Shown here piece by piece: positions 1-7,400 of a DNA stretch of 32,012 nt. Position 1 is the first letter of the stretch, and each line of letters opens with the position of its first letter. The stretch lies in contig JAIFNL010000309.1 in the NCBI GenBank assembly GCA_020047755.1, positions 1 through 32,012 of the forward strand. The letters run 5' to 3'. Below the pieces are notes generated by a model. That model had not been told where the DNA came from and ran no database searches. It was given only the letters and a program-made list of their open reading frames with translations. The translations under genes and the position numbers were made by a program. The DNA comes from Bacteroidota bacterium (lineage in GTDB: Bacteria; Bacteroidota; Bacteroidia; Bacteroidales; JAIFNL01).

Positions 1-5
1 CAGAT

Positions 6-21
6 AAATAAGTAAATGATT
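6..21 (+). repeat. 16 bp direct repeat, left copy
   Basis: AAATAAGTAAATGATT occurs here and again, identical, at 681-696 just after the stop codon of the small gene at 382-672. The repeat brackets that gene and its leader. It may reflect duplication of a gene-sized module whose upstream copy lies outside the window, or chance in AT-rich DNA. Confidence 0.45.
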
Positions 22-103
22 GAATATCAGCAAATATTTAATGTATATCTAATGTAATTGACGGATTGAATGAATAAAAAGAAGATGATAATCGAGTAAA
101 CTG

Positions 104-250
104 CCCACAGTCTAAATAACTGTGGGTGAGCCTCTCTCACCCACTGCGTACCGTCAAATAGTGGATAAGTTTGGTAATGTGGCTATTAAGCGGAAATGAA
201 AAATCAACTTGTTTTTAAGATATTTCCGCTTTGTGCGGTTTGTTTTTTGC
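104..250 (+). promoter_or_regulatory. Structured leader with two sets of competing hairpins
   Basis: This gene-free stretch holds two pairs of overlapping stems. CCCACAGT (104-111) can pair with ACTGTGGG (119-126), but GTGGGTGAG (122-130) can instead pair with CTCACCCAC (136-144), so the two stems exclude each other. The same design follows: GCGGAAAT (190-197) pairs with ATTTCCGC (222-229), while CCGC (226-229) can pair with GCGG (235-238), which is followed by a T-rich run (239-248) as in an intrinsic terminator. The pairings are seen directly; a role as an attenuator, the tail of an upstream RNA or a relic of a mobile element is inference. No promoter of the TTG/TAnnTTTG type was recognised upstream inside the window. 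The rest of 1-381 is AT-rich with no gene. Confidence 0.4.
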
Positions 251-381
251 TTGGGAGGTGCTGAATGTTTTTTTTGTTTTTTTAAATTCATGAAAAGTTT
301 CCAATTAACAAAGGGCACATTATTTTATCTATTTTATTATTAATTGCAATCGGTATATTAACATACAATTTTATTTAAGCT

Positions 382-672
382 ATGAAAATAACGAAAGAAA
401 TTTTAGCACATAAGATATTAGAATACTTAAACCGCCGTATAACAGCCAATGATTTAGCTATTTGGGCGGAAGATGCAATGGTTGAAGGCGATTATCAAGA
501 AAAATATTTTTCCATAATAGCAGATGCATTAGCTGCAATTGGAGCAATTGATGTCAAAGGTTTTGAACTTCCAATTTCATTCTATTTAAACATTCTAGTA
601 AAACTTGATTACCTAACTATTTTTGGATTAGAACCTAAAACAGAAAAAAATAATGAATTAGTTTATGCTTAA
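382..672 (+). CDS. Conserved hypothetical protein, 96 aa
   Basis: This is a small, probably cytoplasmic protein with no signal peptide or membrane segment. It is mostly helical in appearance: residues 1-50 carry a pattern with a YLNRRIT segment followed by LAIWAEDAMVEGDY, then a second hydrophobic helix (IIADALAAIGAIDV) and a hydrophobic C-terminal part. The YLN-x-x-IT...WAED pattern resembles small uncharacterised bacterial proteins I have seen in other phyla, but I cannot name a domain or function. The reading frame has normal codon use for an AT-rich Bacteroidota gene and an in-frame ATG; there is no clear Shine-Dalgarno sequence, which is usual in this phylum. It stands alone on the plus strand, convergent with amtB, preceded by a structured leader and bracketed by a 16 bp direct repeat, so a small mobile or duplicated module is possible. 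Confidence 0.7.
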   Translation: MKITKEILAHKILEYLNRRITANDLAIWAEDAMVEGDYQEKYFSIIADALAAIGAIDVKGFELPISFYLNILVKLDYLTIFGLEPKTEKNNELVYA

Positions 673-680
673 ATAATTGA

Positions 681-696
681 AAATAAGTAAATGATT
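681..696 (+). repeat. 16 bp direct repeat, right copy
   Basis: Second exact copy of AAATAAGTAAATGATT (first at 6-21), eight bases after the stop codon of the 96 aa gene. The sequences beyond the 16 bp diverge. Confidence 0.45.
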
Positions 697-730
697 AAAA
701 TTAGTTTATACGATTTAGGTTTGTTTATAA

Positions 731-780
731 ACTCAAAATAACTTACACCGCCCTAAAGAACGGTGCTAGCTATTTTGAGT
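731..780. terminator. Large hairpin between convergent genes
   Basis: ACTCAAAATA (731-740) pairs perfectly with TATTTTGAGT (771-780), and inside it CACCG (746-750) pairs with CGGTG (761-765). It sits between the convergent 96 aa gene and amtB, a fitting place for a bidirectional terminator, but there is no long T run directly after the stem. The GC-rich inner stem with a CCTAAAG loop resembles the REP-like hairpins at 3201-3226 and 28208-28246. Confidence 0.45.
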
Positions 781-836
781 ATATTTGACAGACTTTAATT
801 AGAAATTTCTAATTTAGAGATTATTAATTAATTGAT

Positions 837-910
837 TTAGCTAAAGTTGTAGTTTTTAAAATTTTAATAATAAAATAACAATAGAACAACTTAACAATGG
901 AACAATTAAT
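837..910 (+). repeat. Decayed fragment of the 3306/20939/27885 element family
   Basis: The run TTAGCTAAAGTTGTAG followed by AATAATAAAATAACAATAG and AACAATGGAACAATTA aligns along its length with the middle of the three fuller copies elsewhere in the window. Both terminal repeats are missing. The fragment runs through the stop codon of amtB (906-908). Confidence 0.5.
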
Positions 911-2123
911 TATAAGCAGTTTCGCCATGTTCGTAAAGGTCTAAGCCTTCTTCTTCTACACGTTTAGGAACACGCAAACCTACCAATTTGTCTATTATTT
1001 TAAACACCACAAACGAACTTGCAATTACCCAAATGCCAACGGTTACAATTCCTATTAGTTGCGAAATGAGCAAACTAAAGCCGCCGTTGTACAATAAACC
1101 ACCTTTGGTTGCAAAAATGCCCACCAACAAAGTGCCTAAAATCCCACCAACTCCATGCACACTAATTGCACCCACAGGGTCGTCGAATCTAAGCTTTTGG
1201 TCGATAAATTCAACCGCAAAAACCATTACAATGCCTACAATGGTTCCAATAAGCACCGCGCCAGAAGGGCTAATAACATCGCAACCTGCTGTAACTCCCA
1301 CCAATCCGGCAAGCGCACCGTTGAGCGACAAGCTAATGCCAGGGCGTTTGTACTTAATCCATGTTACTGCCAACGCCGATAAAAGTCCGGCAGCACCACC
1401 TAAGTTGGTAGTAAGAAAAATGTGCGAAATCATTTTTGCATTCTCTTCGCCCGAAGCCGCCAATTGCGAGCCGGCATTGAATCCAAACCAACCAAACCAC
1501 AAGATAAAAACTCCCAAAGCTGCCATTCCCAAATTATGCCCTGGAATTGCATTGGCTTTGCCGTTGTACTTACCCAAACGAGGTCCCACCATAATTACGC
1601 CCACCAGCGAAGCCCAAGCACCTACCGAGTGTACCGCCGTAGAACCTGCAAAATCGTGGAAAGGAGTTTCAAGTTGCGAAAGCCAACCGCCGCCCCAAAT
1701 CCAATGACCCGAAATAGGATAAATAAAAAGAGTAATAGCGGCACTAAATAATATATAGGCTTCAAAATTAGTACGTTCAGCAACTGCACCCGACACAATA
1801 GTAGCGGCGGTAGCAGCAAAAACCGTTTGAAACATCAAAAATGCGGCATCGGGTATGGTTTTGTTGTAACTATTGTCTGAAAAAAAATCGGGAAAACCCA
1901 CGATACCTGCTACATCTAGCCCAAACATCAAACTATAACCCACTATCCAGAACAAAACACTTCCGATTGCAAAATCCAGAAAGTTTTTCATAATAATATT
2001 TCCAGTGTTTTTTGTACGCGTCAAGCCTGTTTCTACCAGTGCAAATCCGGCTTGCATCAAAAACACCAAAGTTGTAGCCAGCAATACCCAAACGGTATCT
2101 AATGATATTGAAATTGTTTCCAT
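906..2123 (-). CDS. amtB: Ammonium transporter AmtB
   Basis: Inner-membrane channel of the Amt/Mep/Rh family that takes up ammonium. The 405-residue product has the usual length and about eleven hydrophobic segments. Family hallmarks are visible: FALVETG near residue 27, the phenylalanine-gate region FQTVFAATAA (98-107), SGHWIWGGGWL (138-148), and the twin pore histidines H165 (in DFAGSTAVHSVGAW) and H323 (in GAISVHGVGG). No cleavable signal peptide is obvious; the N-terminus looks like the first membrane helix. The gene lies 154 bp downstream of glnK on the same strand, the classic pairing in which GlnK plugs the AmtB trimer when nitrogen is plentiful. Its last codons overlap a repeat fragment, so its 3' end may have been reshaped by that element, but the protein appears full length. 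Confidence 0.97.
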   Translation of the reverse strand: METISISLDTVWVLLATTLVFLMQAGFALVETGLTRTKNTGNIIMKNFLDFAIGSVLFWIVGYSLMFGLDVAGIVGFPDFFSDNSYNKTIPDAAFLMFQTVFAATAATIVSGAVAERTNFEAYILFSAAITLFIYPISGHWIWGGGWLSQLETPFHDFAGSTAVHSVGAWASLVGVIMVGPRLGKYNGKANAIPGHNLGMAALGVFILWFGWFGFNAGSQLAASGEENAKMISHIFLTTNLGGAAGLLSALAVTWIKYKRPGISLSLNGALAGLVGVTAGCDVISPSGAVLIGTIVGIVMVFAVEFIDQKLRFDDPVGAISVHGVGGILGTLLVGIFATKGGLLYNGGFSLLISQLIGIVTVGIWVIASSFVVFKIIDKLVGLRVPKRVEEEGLDLYEHGETAYN

Positions 2124-2277
2124 AATTTATCTTTTGTTATGATTTTTTTTGTTTAAAATTTTGAATCAAAGCACTTTTCTTGAAGTTGTGTACAAAGCCC
2201 AAAGGCTTACACGTAGTTTTTTTCTGCACTTTAAATTCTGTCGTTTTTTTTTGTTTAAAATAAAAAGAGGCTCACCG

Positions 2278-2634
2278 CTATTCTTCTTCTTCTTTTATAT
2301 AAAGAGCCTCGCCGCCTTTTTCGCCTGTGCGAATGCGGTAAGCGGTTTCAATTTCCGACACAAATATTTTCCCATCGCCTATTTCTCCGGTTTTTGCTGC
2401 GGTTTGAATGCTTGTAACTGTTCGTTCCAAAAAATGGTCGCGTACATAAATCGAAAGCATGGTGCGTTCGATTGAGCTTGTGTCGTAATTAATACCACGA
2501 TAGGTTCTTTCTTCTCGGTCTTTTCCTACGCCGCGCACGTCCCAATAAGTAAAAAATTCGATACCTGCTTGGTTCAATGCTTTTTTCACTTCTTCAAATT
2601 TTGTTTTCCTAATAATAGCTTCTACTTTTTTCAT
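2278..2634 (-). CDS. glnK: Nitrogen regulatory protein P-II (GlnK type)
   Basis: Small trimeric signalling protein that reads ATP/ADP and 2-oxoglutarate and controls AmtB. The 118 residues cover the whole family: N-terminal MKKVEAIIRKTKFEEVKKAL, the T-loop region 35-55 ending in YRGINYDTSSIER with Tyr50 at the position of the uridylylated tyrosine of E. coli, the B-loop TGEIGDGKIFV (about 82-92), and the C-terminal RIRTGE motif. The T-loop base reads GVGKDREERTYRG and contains no glutamine where E. coli has Gln39, a residue that contacts 2-oxoglutarate/Mg-ATP. A run of acidic residues ends the protein. It is the first gene of a glnK-amtB operon and has a good promoter about 45 bp upstream. 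Assignment to GlnK rather than GlnB rests on the neighbour. Confidence 0.96.
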   Translation of the reverse strand: MKKVEAIIRKTKFEEVKKALNQAGIEFFTYWDVRGVGKDREERTYRGINYDTSSIERTMLSIYVRDHFLERTVTSIQTAAKTGEIGDGKIFVSEIETAYRIRTGEKGGEALYIKEEEE

Positions 2635-2677
2635 AAGGCTTTTTTTTACTGAGTAATCTTTTTGTTAATTATGTTTG

Positions 2678-2708
2678 CAAAAATATATTTTATCAAACAG
2701 ACCCCCAA
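2678..2708 (-). promoter_or_regulatory. Bacteroidota-type promoter of glnK-amtB
   Basis: On the minus strand TTG (2708-2706) is followed after exactly 20 bases by TATTTTTG (2685-2678), matching the phylum consensus TTG-N17..23-TAnnTTTG. The implied start lies near 2672, giving a leader of roughly 35-40 nt before the glnK ATG at 2634. Confidence 0.7.
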
Positions 2709-2851
2709 ATTTAATACACCTATTTCTCATTTATTAATGTTTATTTAAACTATACCCCCTTTTGAGATGGGGTACTGTTATTTTAAATTGCATTTTAACA
2801 ATAAATTAATTAACACGTAAGCATGGAAAATCGAAATTAAGAATCATGTAA

Positions 2852-3303
2852 CCAAGGTTAGTAACTGGTCTGTTTATTTTGATAATTTTTTTTGTAACTA
2901 ATTTTCACGCTACTATTGCGTTTTAATAAGGGAATAAGGTTAGTATTGTGCTATTTGCTTTATTACTAAGGTTAAAAAATTAAAAATAAGGTTTTTATAG
3001 AAAATAATTAAATACTCTTTGTTAAATTTTATTACGTCCTTAAAAACCTTATCTTTTATTTCTTAAACCTTAGTAACTAAATAATTGTAACAATTAATCT
3101 AACCTTATTCCCTTATTTAAAACGTGCAAGAAAACAACTACTAAAATTCTTATCAAAATAAACAGACCAGTTAGAGGTTGTTTAAATTTTATTTTAATTA
3201 GCCCCGACCTAAAGGTCGGGGCTATTGATTTACAATTATTTATATTTTAGTTTGAGTTGCATTAAATTATTCTTTAAAATATTTAAACAACCTCTTAGTA
3301 ACC
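2852..3303. repeat. Long foldback palindrome (interrupted by a MITE)
   Basis: Four pairs of perfect inverted arms share one centre near 3019: 24 bp (2862-2885 with 3150-3173), 18 bp ATAAGGGAATAAGGTTAG (2926-2943 with 3099-3116), 11 bp TTACTAAGGTT (2963-2973 with 3066-3076) and 12 bp ATAAGGTTTTTA (2986-2997 with 3041-3052). The outer arm continues on the left as CCAAGGTTAG (2852-2861); its partner GTAACCTATTGG resumes at 3298 after the inserted element at 3174-3294. The motif AAGGTT recurs throughout each arm. No open reading frame of note lies inside. It could fold into a very long hairpin and may be a non-autonomous foldback element. Confidence 0.8.
3174..3294. mobile_element. 121 bp MITE with 13 bp TIRs and TTA duplication
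   Basis: GAGGTTGTTTAAA (3174-3186) and its exact reverse complement (3282-3294) bound the element, and TTA is duplicated on both sides (3171-3173 and 3295-3297). Removing the element and one TTA restores the outer arm of the surrounding foldback, so the insertion is younger than the foldback. Inside is a strong GC-rich hairpin, TAGCCCCGACC-TAAA-GGTCGGGGCTA (3199-3224 region). A TNA duplication with GAG ends is typical of the IS1031-like branch of the IS5 family; that parentage is inference. No transposase is encoded. Confidence 0.8.
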
Positions 3304-3305
3304 TA

Positions 3306-3448
3306 TTGGTAGCGTAAAAAAATGGTGGCTTTTTGAAAAAGTTCGCTAAGATTGTAAATTTTTCAATTTTTCATGATAAAATAACAATAGAACAATTTAA
3401 CAATGTAACAATTCGTTAATTTCGGTTACTATCAAGTTACGCTATCAA
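3306..3448 (+). repeat. Inverted-repeat element family, copy 1 (143 bp)
   Basis: TTGGTAGCGTAA (3306-3317) and TTACGCTATCAA (3437-3448) form a 12 bp terminal inverted repeat with one mismatch, flanked by TA on each side. The interior matches copies at 20939-21122 and 27885-28069, including AAAAAATGGTGgCTTTTTGAAAA and the GATAAAATAACAATAGAACA segment, but lacks about 41 bp present in the others just before the right end. It lies directly upstream of the promoter of the DUF488 gene. Confidence 0.75.
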
Positions 3449-3461
3449 TAGTTTAAACTAG

Positions 3462-3491
3462 TTGAATAGTTACAAAAAAAATATAACTTTG
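3462..3491 (+). promoter_or_regulatory. Promoter of the DUF488 gene, nearly leaderless
   Basis: TTG (3462-3464), 19 bases, then TAACTTTG (3484-3491) fits the Bacteroidota consensus. The -7 box ends only four bases before the ATG at 3496, so the transcript would start at or within a few bases of the start codon. Confidence 0.65.
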
Positions 3492-3495
3492 CGAG

Positions 3496-4047
3496 ATGAA
3501 AAAATCTACACTATATTCGATAGGGCACGAAAATAAAACAATAGAGGAACTTATTAAACAAGTAAATTACTTTAATATTCAAACTCTCATTGATGTAAGG
3601 TCAAAACCATATTCAAAGAAGAATCCTCAATTCGATAAATCAGAACTAGAGAACAGTCTTAAAAAGAATAAAATTAATTACCTTTATTTGGGCGAACAAT
3701 TAGGAGGAATACCTTCTGATTTAACTTGTTATACAAAAGGAAAAGTTGATTATGAAAAAATAGGAAAGAAAGATTTTTTTATTGAAGCGTTACAAACTTT
3801 AATTTTGGCAAGCCAACAGCAAATTAACCTTGTAATAATGTGCAGTGAAGGCAATCCTGCCCAATGCCACAGAACAAAATTAATTGGCGAAGCATTGCGA
3901 AAGTCTGGAATTATTTTAAATCACATAATTCGTATGGGCATAGTCAAAGACCAATACGAAGTAATGGCAGAAGTAACAGGAGGATTAAGCATTACTAATT
4001 TATTTGGCGAAACCACAACTTTTACATCTCGAAAAGAATACAAATAG
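3496..4047 (+). CDS. DUF488 family protein
   Basis: The 183-residue product has the DUF488 hallmarks in order: LYSIGHENKT (6-15), LIDVRSKPYSKKNPQF (31-46), YLYLGEQLGG (62-71), and the cysteine motif IMCSEGNPAQCHRTKLI with C116, C124, H125 and R126. The family is widespread and poorly characterised; the conserved cysteines and arginines suggest a metal- or nucleic-acid-related activity, but no reaction can be stated. The protein is probably cytoplasmic, with no signal peptide. The start is fixed by the promoter, whose -7 box ends four bases upstream. The gene is isolated between repeat-rich stretches (elements on the left, inverted repeats on the right) and is more AT-rich than dnaE, which is compatible with acquisition by transfer. 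Confidence 0.88.
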   Translation: MKKSTLYSIGHENKTIEELIKQVNYFNIQTLIDVRSKPYSKKNPQFDKSELENSLKKNKINYLYLGEQLGGIPSDLTCYTKGKVDYEKIGKKDFFIEALQTLILASQQQINLVIMCSEGNPAQCHRTKLIGEALRKSGIILNHIIRMGIVKDQYEVMAEVTGGLSITNLFGETTTFTSRKEYK

Positions 4048-4063
4048 TAGAAAGGGCTTTTCT

Positions 4064-4278
4064 TTCAGACGCTATTTACTTATTTTTAAGCACTTGGCAA
4101 GCGAAATAGACAATTAATTTTGGTTCGCTACTTATTTCTACTGCGTCTGAAGTTTCAATACTTCGTTATTTTTTTTCTAATGAATTAAATAACAGAACTT
4201 TGCCAAAGTTTACTTATTCTGATTATTGTGAAGATAATTAACTATTTAGCAATTAACAAACTGCACTTTGGCAAAGTT
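4064..4278. repeat. Inverted-repeat pairs upstream of dnaE
   Basis: Two inverted repeats lie in the 426 bp between the DUF488 gene and dnaE. TTCAGACGC (4064-4072) is matched by GCGTCTGAA (4143-4151), with a smaller AGCGAA/TTCGCT pair inside (4100-4105, 4124-4129). AACTTTGCCAAAGT (4196-4209) is matched exactly by its reverse complement at 4265-4278; each half is itself almost palindromic (AACTTTG-C-CAAAGTT), like an operator site. No gene is convincing here. Whether these are remnants of small elements or binding sites cannot be decided from the sequence. Confidence 0.5.
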
Positions 4279-4430
4279 TAACGAACTATTAAAGTTTCAC
4301 TTTTCATTATTATCTTCTAACCTTTTGTTGATAACTTTTTGCAAGCTTGTAGTAATTGATTTGCACCAAATTAAGTATTTTAAAGCCGAAATACTTTTCA
4401 ACACCTCTATTTTAATAAAAAATGTTTGCG

Positions 4431-4438
4431 TATTTTTG
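4431..4438 (+). promoter_or_regulatory. Possible -7 box upstream of dnaE
   Basis: TATTTTTG matches TAnnTTTG and lies 35 bp before the dnaE ATG. No TTG is present at the proper distance upstream (the sequence there is TTT), so the call is tentative. Confidence 0.35.
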
Positions 4439-4473
4439 AAAACTCTATACGACTATAAATACAACAAACAATA

Positions 4474-7400
4474 ATGAACAATTTTACTCATTTACACGTA
4501 CATACGCAATACTCGATACTCGATGGAGCTTCCAACATCAAAGACCTGGTAAAGAAAGCAAAAAACGATGGCATGACCGCTATTGCTATTACCGACCACG
4601 GTAATATGTTTGGTGTGAAGAAGTTTCACGAAGCAGCTTTAGCCGAAGGCATCAAACCCATTTTGGGCATCGAAACTTATGTAGCACGCCGCACGCGCTT
4701 CGATAAAATTGAAAAAATAGACCGTTCGGGCTATCATTTGATTGTGCTAGCAAAAAACAAAATAGGCTACCACAATTTAATGAAACTTTCATCGCTTGCC
4801 TACATCGATGGGCTTTATTACCGACCAAGGGTAGATAGAGAATTGCTCGAAAAATACAACGAAGGGCTTATTGTTTGCTCGGCTTGCTTGGGTGGCGAAG
4901 TGCCGCAACACATTATGAAAGGCGATATGCAAGCTGCCGAAGATGCCATAAGGTGGCACAAAAAAGTTTATGGCGACGATTTTTACCTCGAACTGCAACG
5001 ACACAAAACAGGCAATCCTAAAAAAGATTCCGAAATATACGAAAACCAAGTAAAAGTAAATACAGCCATGCTTGAGCTGGCTAAAAAACACAACGTCAAA
5101 GTAATAGCTTCTAACGATGTGCATTTTATTTATGCTGCCGATGCCGAAGCCCACGACAGACTCATTTGCCTAAATACCGGCAAAGACCTCGACGACCCTA
5201 CTCGTATGCAATACACCAAGCAAGAATTTCTCAAATCGCCTGCCGAAATGAGCAAACTTTTTGCTGATGTGCCCGAAGCCGTTACCAATACCATGGAAAT
5301 AGCCGACAAAGTGGAAGAATACAAAATCAATTCAGACCCACTTATGCCCGACTTTGGTTTGCCCGAAGGCTTCACCAACGAAGACGATTACCTCAAACAC
5401 ATTGCCTACGAAGGTATGCACGCACGCTGGGGCGACAATTTAACGCCTCAAATTCAGGAACGAATTGATTTTGAATTGGAAACAATCAAAAAAATGGGAT
5501 TCCCTGGTTACTTCCTTATTGTTTGGGATTTTATAAAAGCTGCACGCGAAATGGGCGTAATCGTTGGACCCGGACGCGGTTCTGCCGCTGGCTCTGCCGT
5601 GGCGTATGCTATTCAAATCACCAACATCGACCCCATAAAGTACGACCTACTCTTTGAACGTTTCCTTAACCCCGACCGTATTTCGATGCCCGATATTGAT
5701 ATCGACTTTGATGATGACGGTCGCCAACAAGTACTCGACTGGGTAGTAGATAAATACGGAGCTAAAAGAGTTTCGCACATTGTTACTTTTGGTACTATGG
5801 CATCGAAAATGGCACTCAAAGACATTGCTCGTGTGCACAAAATGCCTCTTTCGGAAGTGGACAGATACGCCAAATTGATTCCCGACGATGCCAAAAACCT
5901 CAAAGAAGCTTTTCAAGCTGTGCCCGAACTAAAACAAGCGTATAACTCTAACAACGATTTGGTTTCGAGCACCTTTAAGTTTGCCGAAAAATTAGAAGGT
6001 TCGGTACGACAAACCGGAGTTCATGCGTGCGGTATTATCATTGGCAAGGAAGATTTGATGAACAATATTCCTGTTTGTACCGTCAAAGATGTGGATTTGC
6101 TTATCACTCAATACGATGGAAAGTTTGTAGAATCGGTTGGAATGTTAAAAATGGACTTTCTTGGGCTTAAAACCTTATCTATTATAAAGGAAGCCCTCGA
6201 AAACATCAAACGAAGCAAAGGAATTACCATAGATATAGACAATGTAGCCCTCGACGACCCCAAAACCTTCGAGCTTTATTCGCGAGGCGAAACTACCGCG
6301 TTGTTTCAGTTTGAATCGCCCGGAATGAAAAAACACTTGCGTGCTTTAAAGCCCAATCGTTTTGAAGACCTTGTGGCAATGAACGCTTTGTATCGTCCGG
6401 GTCCTATGCAATACATTCCATCGTTCATCAGACGTAAACATGGCGAAGAGAAAATTGTGTATGATCACCCTTTGATGGCTGATTTTCTTGCAGATACTTA
6501 TGGTATTACCGTTTACCAAGAGCAGGTAATGCTTCAATCGCGGGCTTTGGCTAATTTTACTCGCGGACAGTCCGATACTTTGCGTAAAGCAATGGGTAAG
6601 AAGCAAATAAAAATGATGAATGAGCTTAAAGTCTTATTCACTGCCGGTTGCAAAGCCAATCCCGAATTTATGAAACCCATTGGCGGCGACGAAGCCAAAG
6701 CCGAAAAGCTTACCGACAAAATTTGGGGCGACTGGGAAGCGTTTGCTTCGTATGCTTTCAACAAATCGCACTCGGTTTGTTATGCTTACGTTTCGTATCA
6801 AACAGCTTACGTTAAGGCGCATTATCCTGCCGAATTTATGGCAGCCGTTTTGAGCAGAAACCTTTCCGATATAAAGAAAATAACCATCTTTATGGACGAA
6901 ACTCGCCGCATGGGACTAACGATTTTAGGTCCCGATGTAAACGAAAGTTACACCAAATTTACTGTAAACAAGCAAGGTGCTTTGCGCTTTGGAATGGGCG
7001 CAGTAAAAGGCGTTGGCGATGCAGCAGTGCTCGACATCATCAATGAGCGCGACGAACGTGGCGATTTTAAAGACATTTACGACTTTGTAGAGCGTGTAAA
7101 TTTACGCACTGTAAATAAAAAAACCATTGAGTCGCTTGCTCTTGCCGGAGGTTTCGATTCTATGCCAGGTGTAACCCGCGAACAAATGTTCAAAGAGGAT
7201 ACCAACGGACAATCGTTTATCGAAACTTTGCTCAAATACGGCAACAGTTTCCGCACCGACCAAAGCCAAAACCACAATTCGCTTTTCGGCGGCATGGGTG
7301 GCGGCAGTGCCGACATCAAAAAGCCTATGCCCGAACCTGCCGAAACGTGGGGAAAACTCGAACGCCTCAACAAAGAGAAGGATTTGGTGGGCATTTACAT

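Noticed and set aside
988-1707. Long plus-strand open frame (239 codons) opposite amtB
   Set aside because: It is the antisense shadow of a strongly conserved transporter gene; its translation is rich in P, T and N with no domain pattern.
2149-2475. Plus-strand open frame opposite glnK
   Set aside because: Antisense shadow of a conserved P-II gene; phenylalanine-rich translation of the T-rich spacer.
3174-3294. Intrinsic terminator interpretation of the GC-rich hairpin
   Set aside because: The hairpin is inside a transposon-like element with target duplication, and no T run follows; it is better explained as part of the element.
4268-4474. 68-codon open frame ending at the dnaE ATG
   Set aside because: Composition is that of translated AT-rich spacer, its start lies inside the AACTTTGCCAAAGT inverted repeat, and no family pattern is visible.
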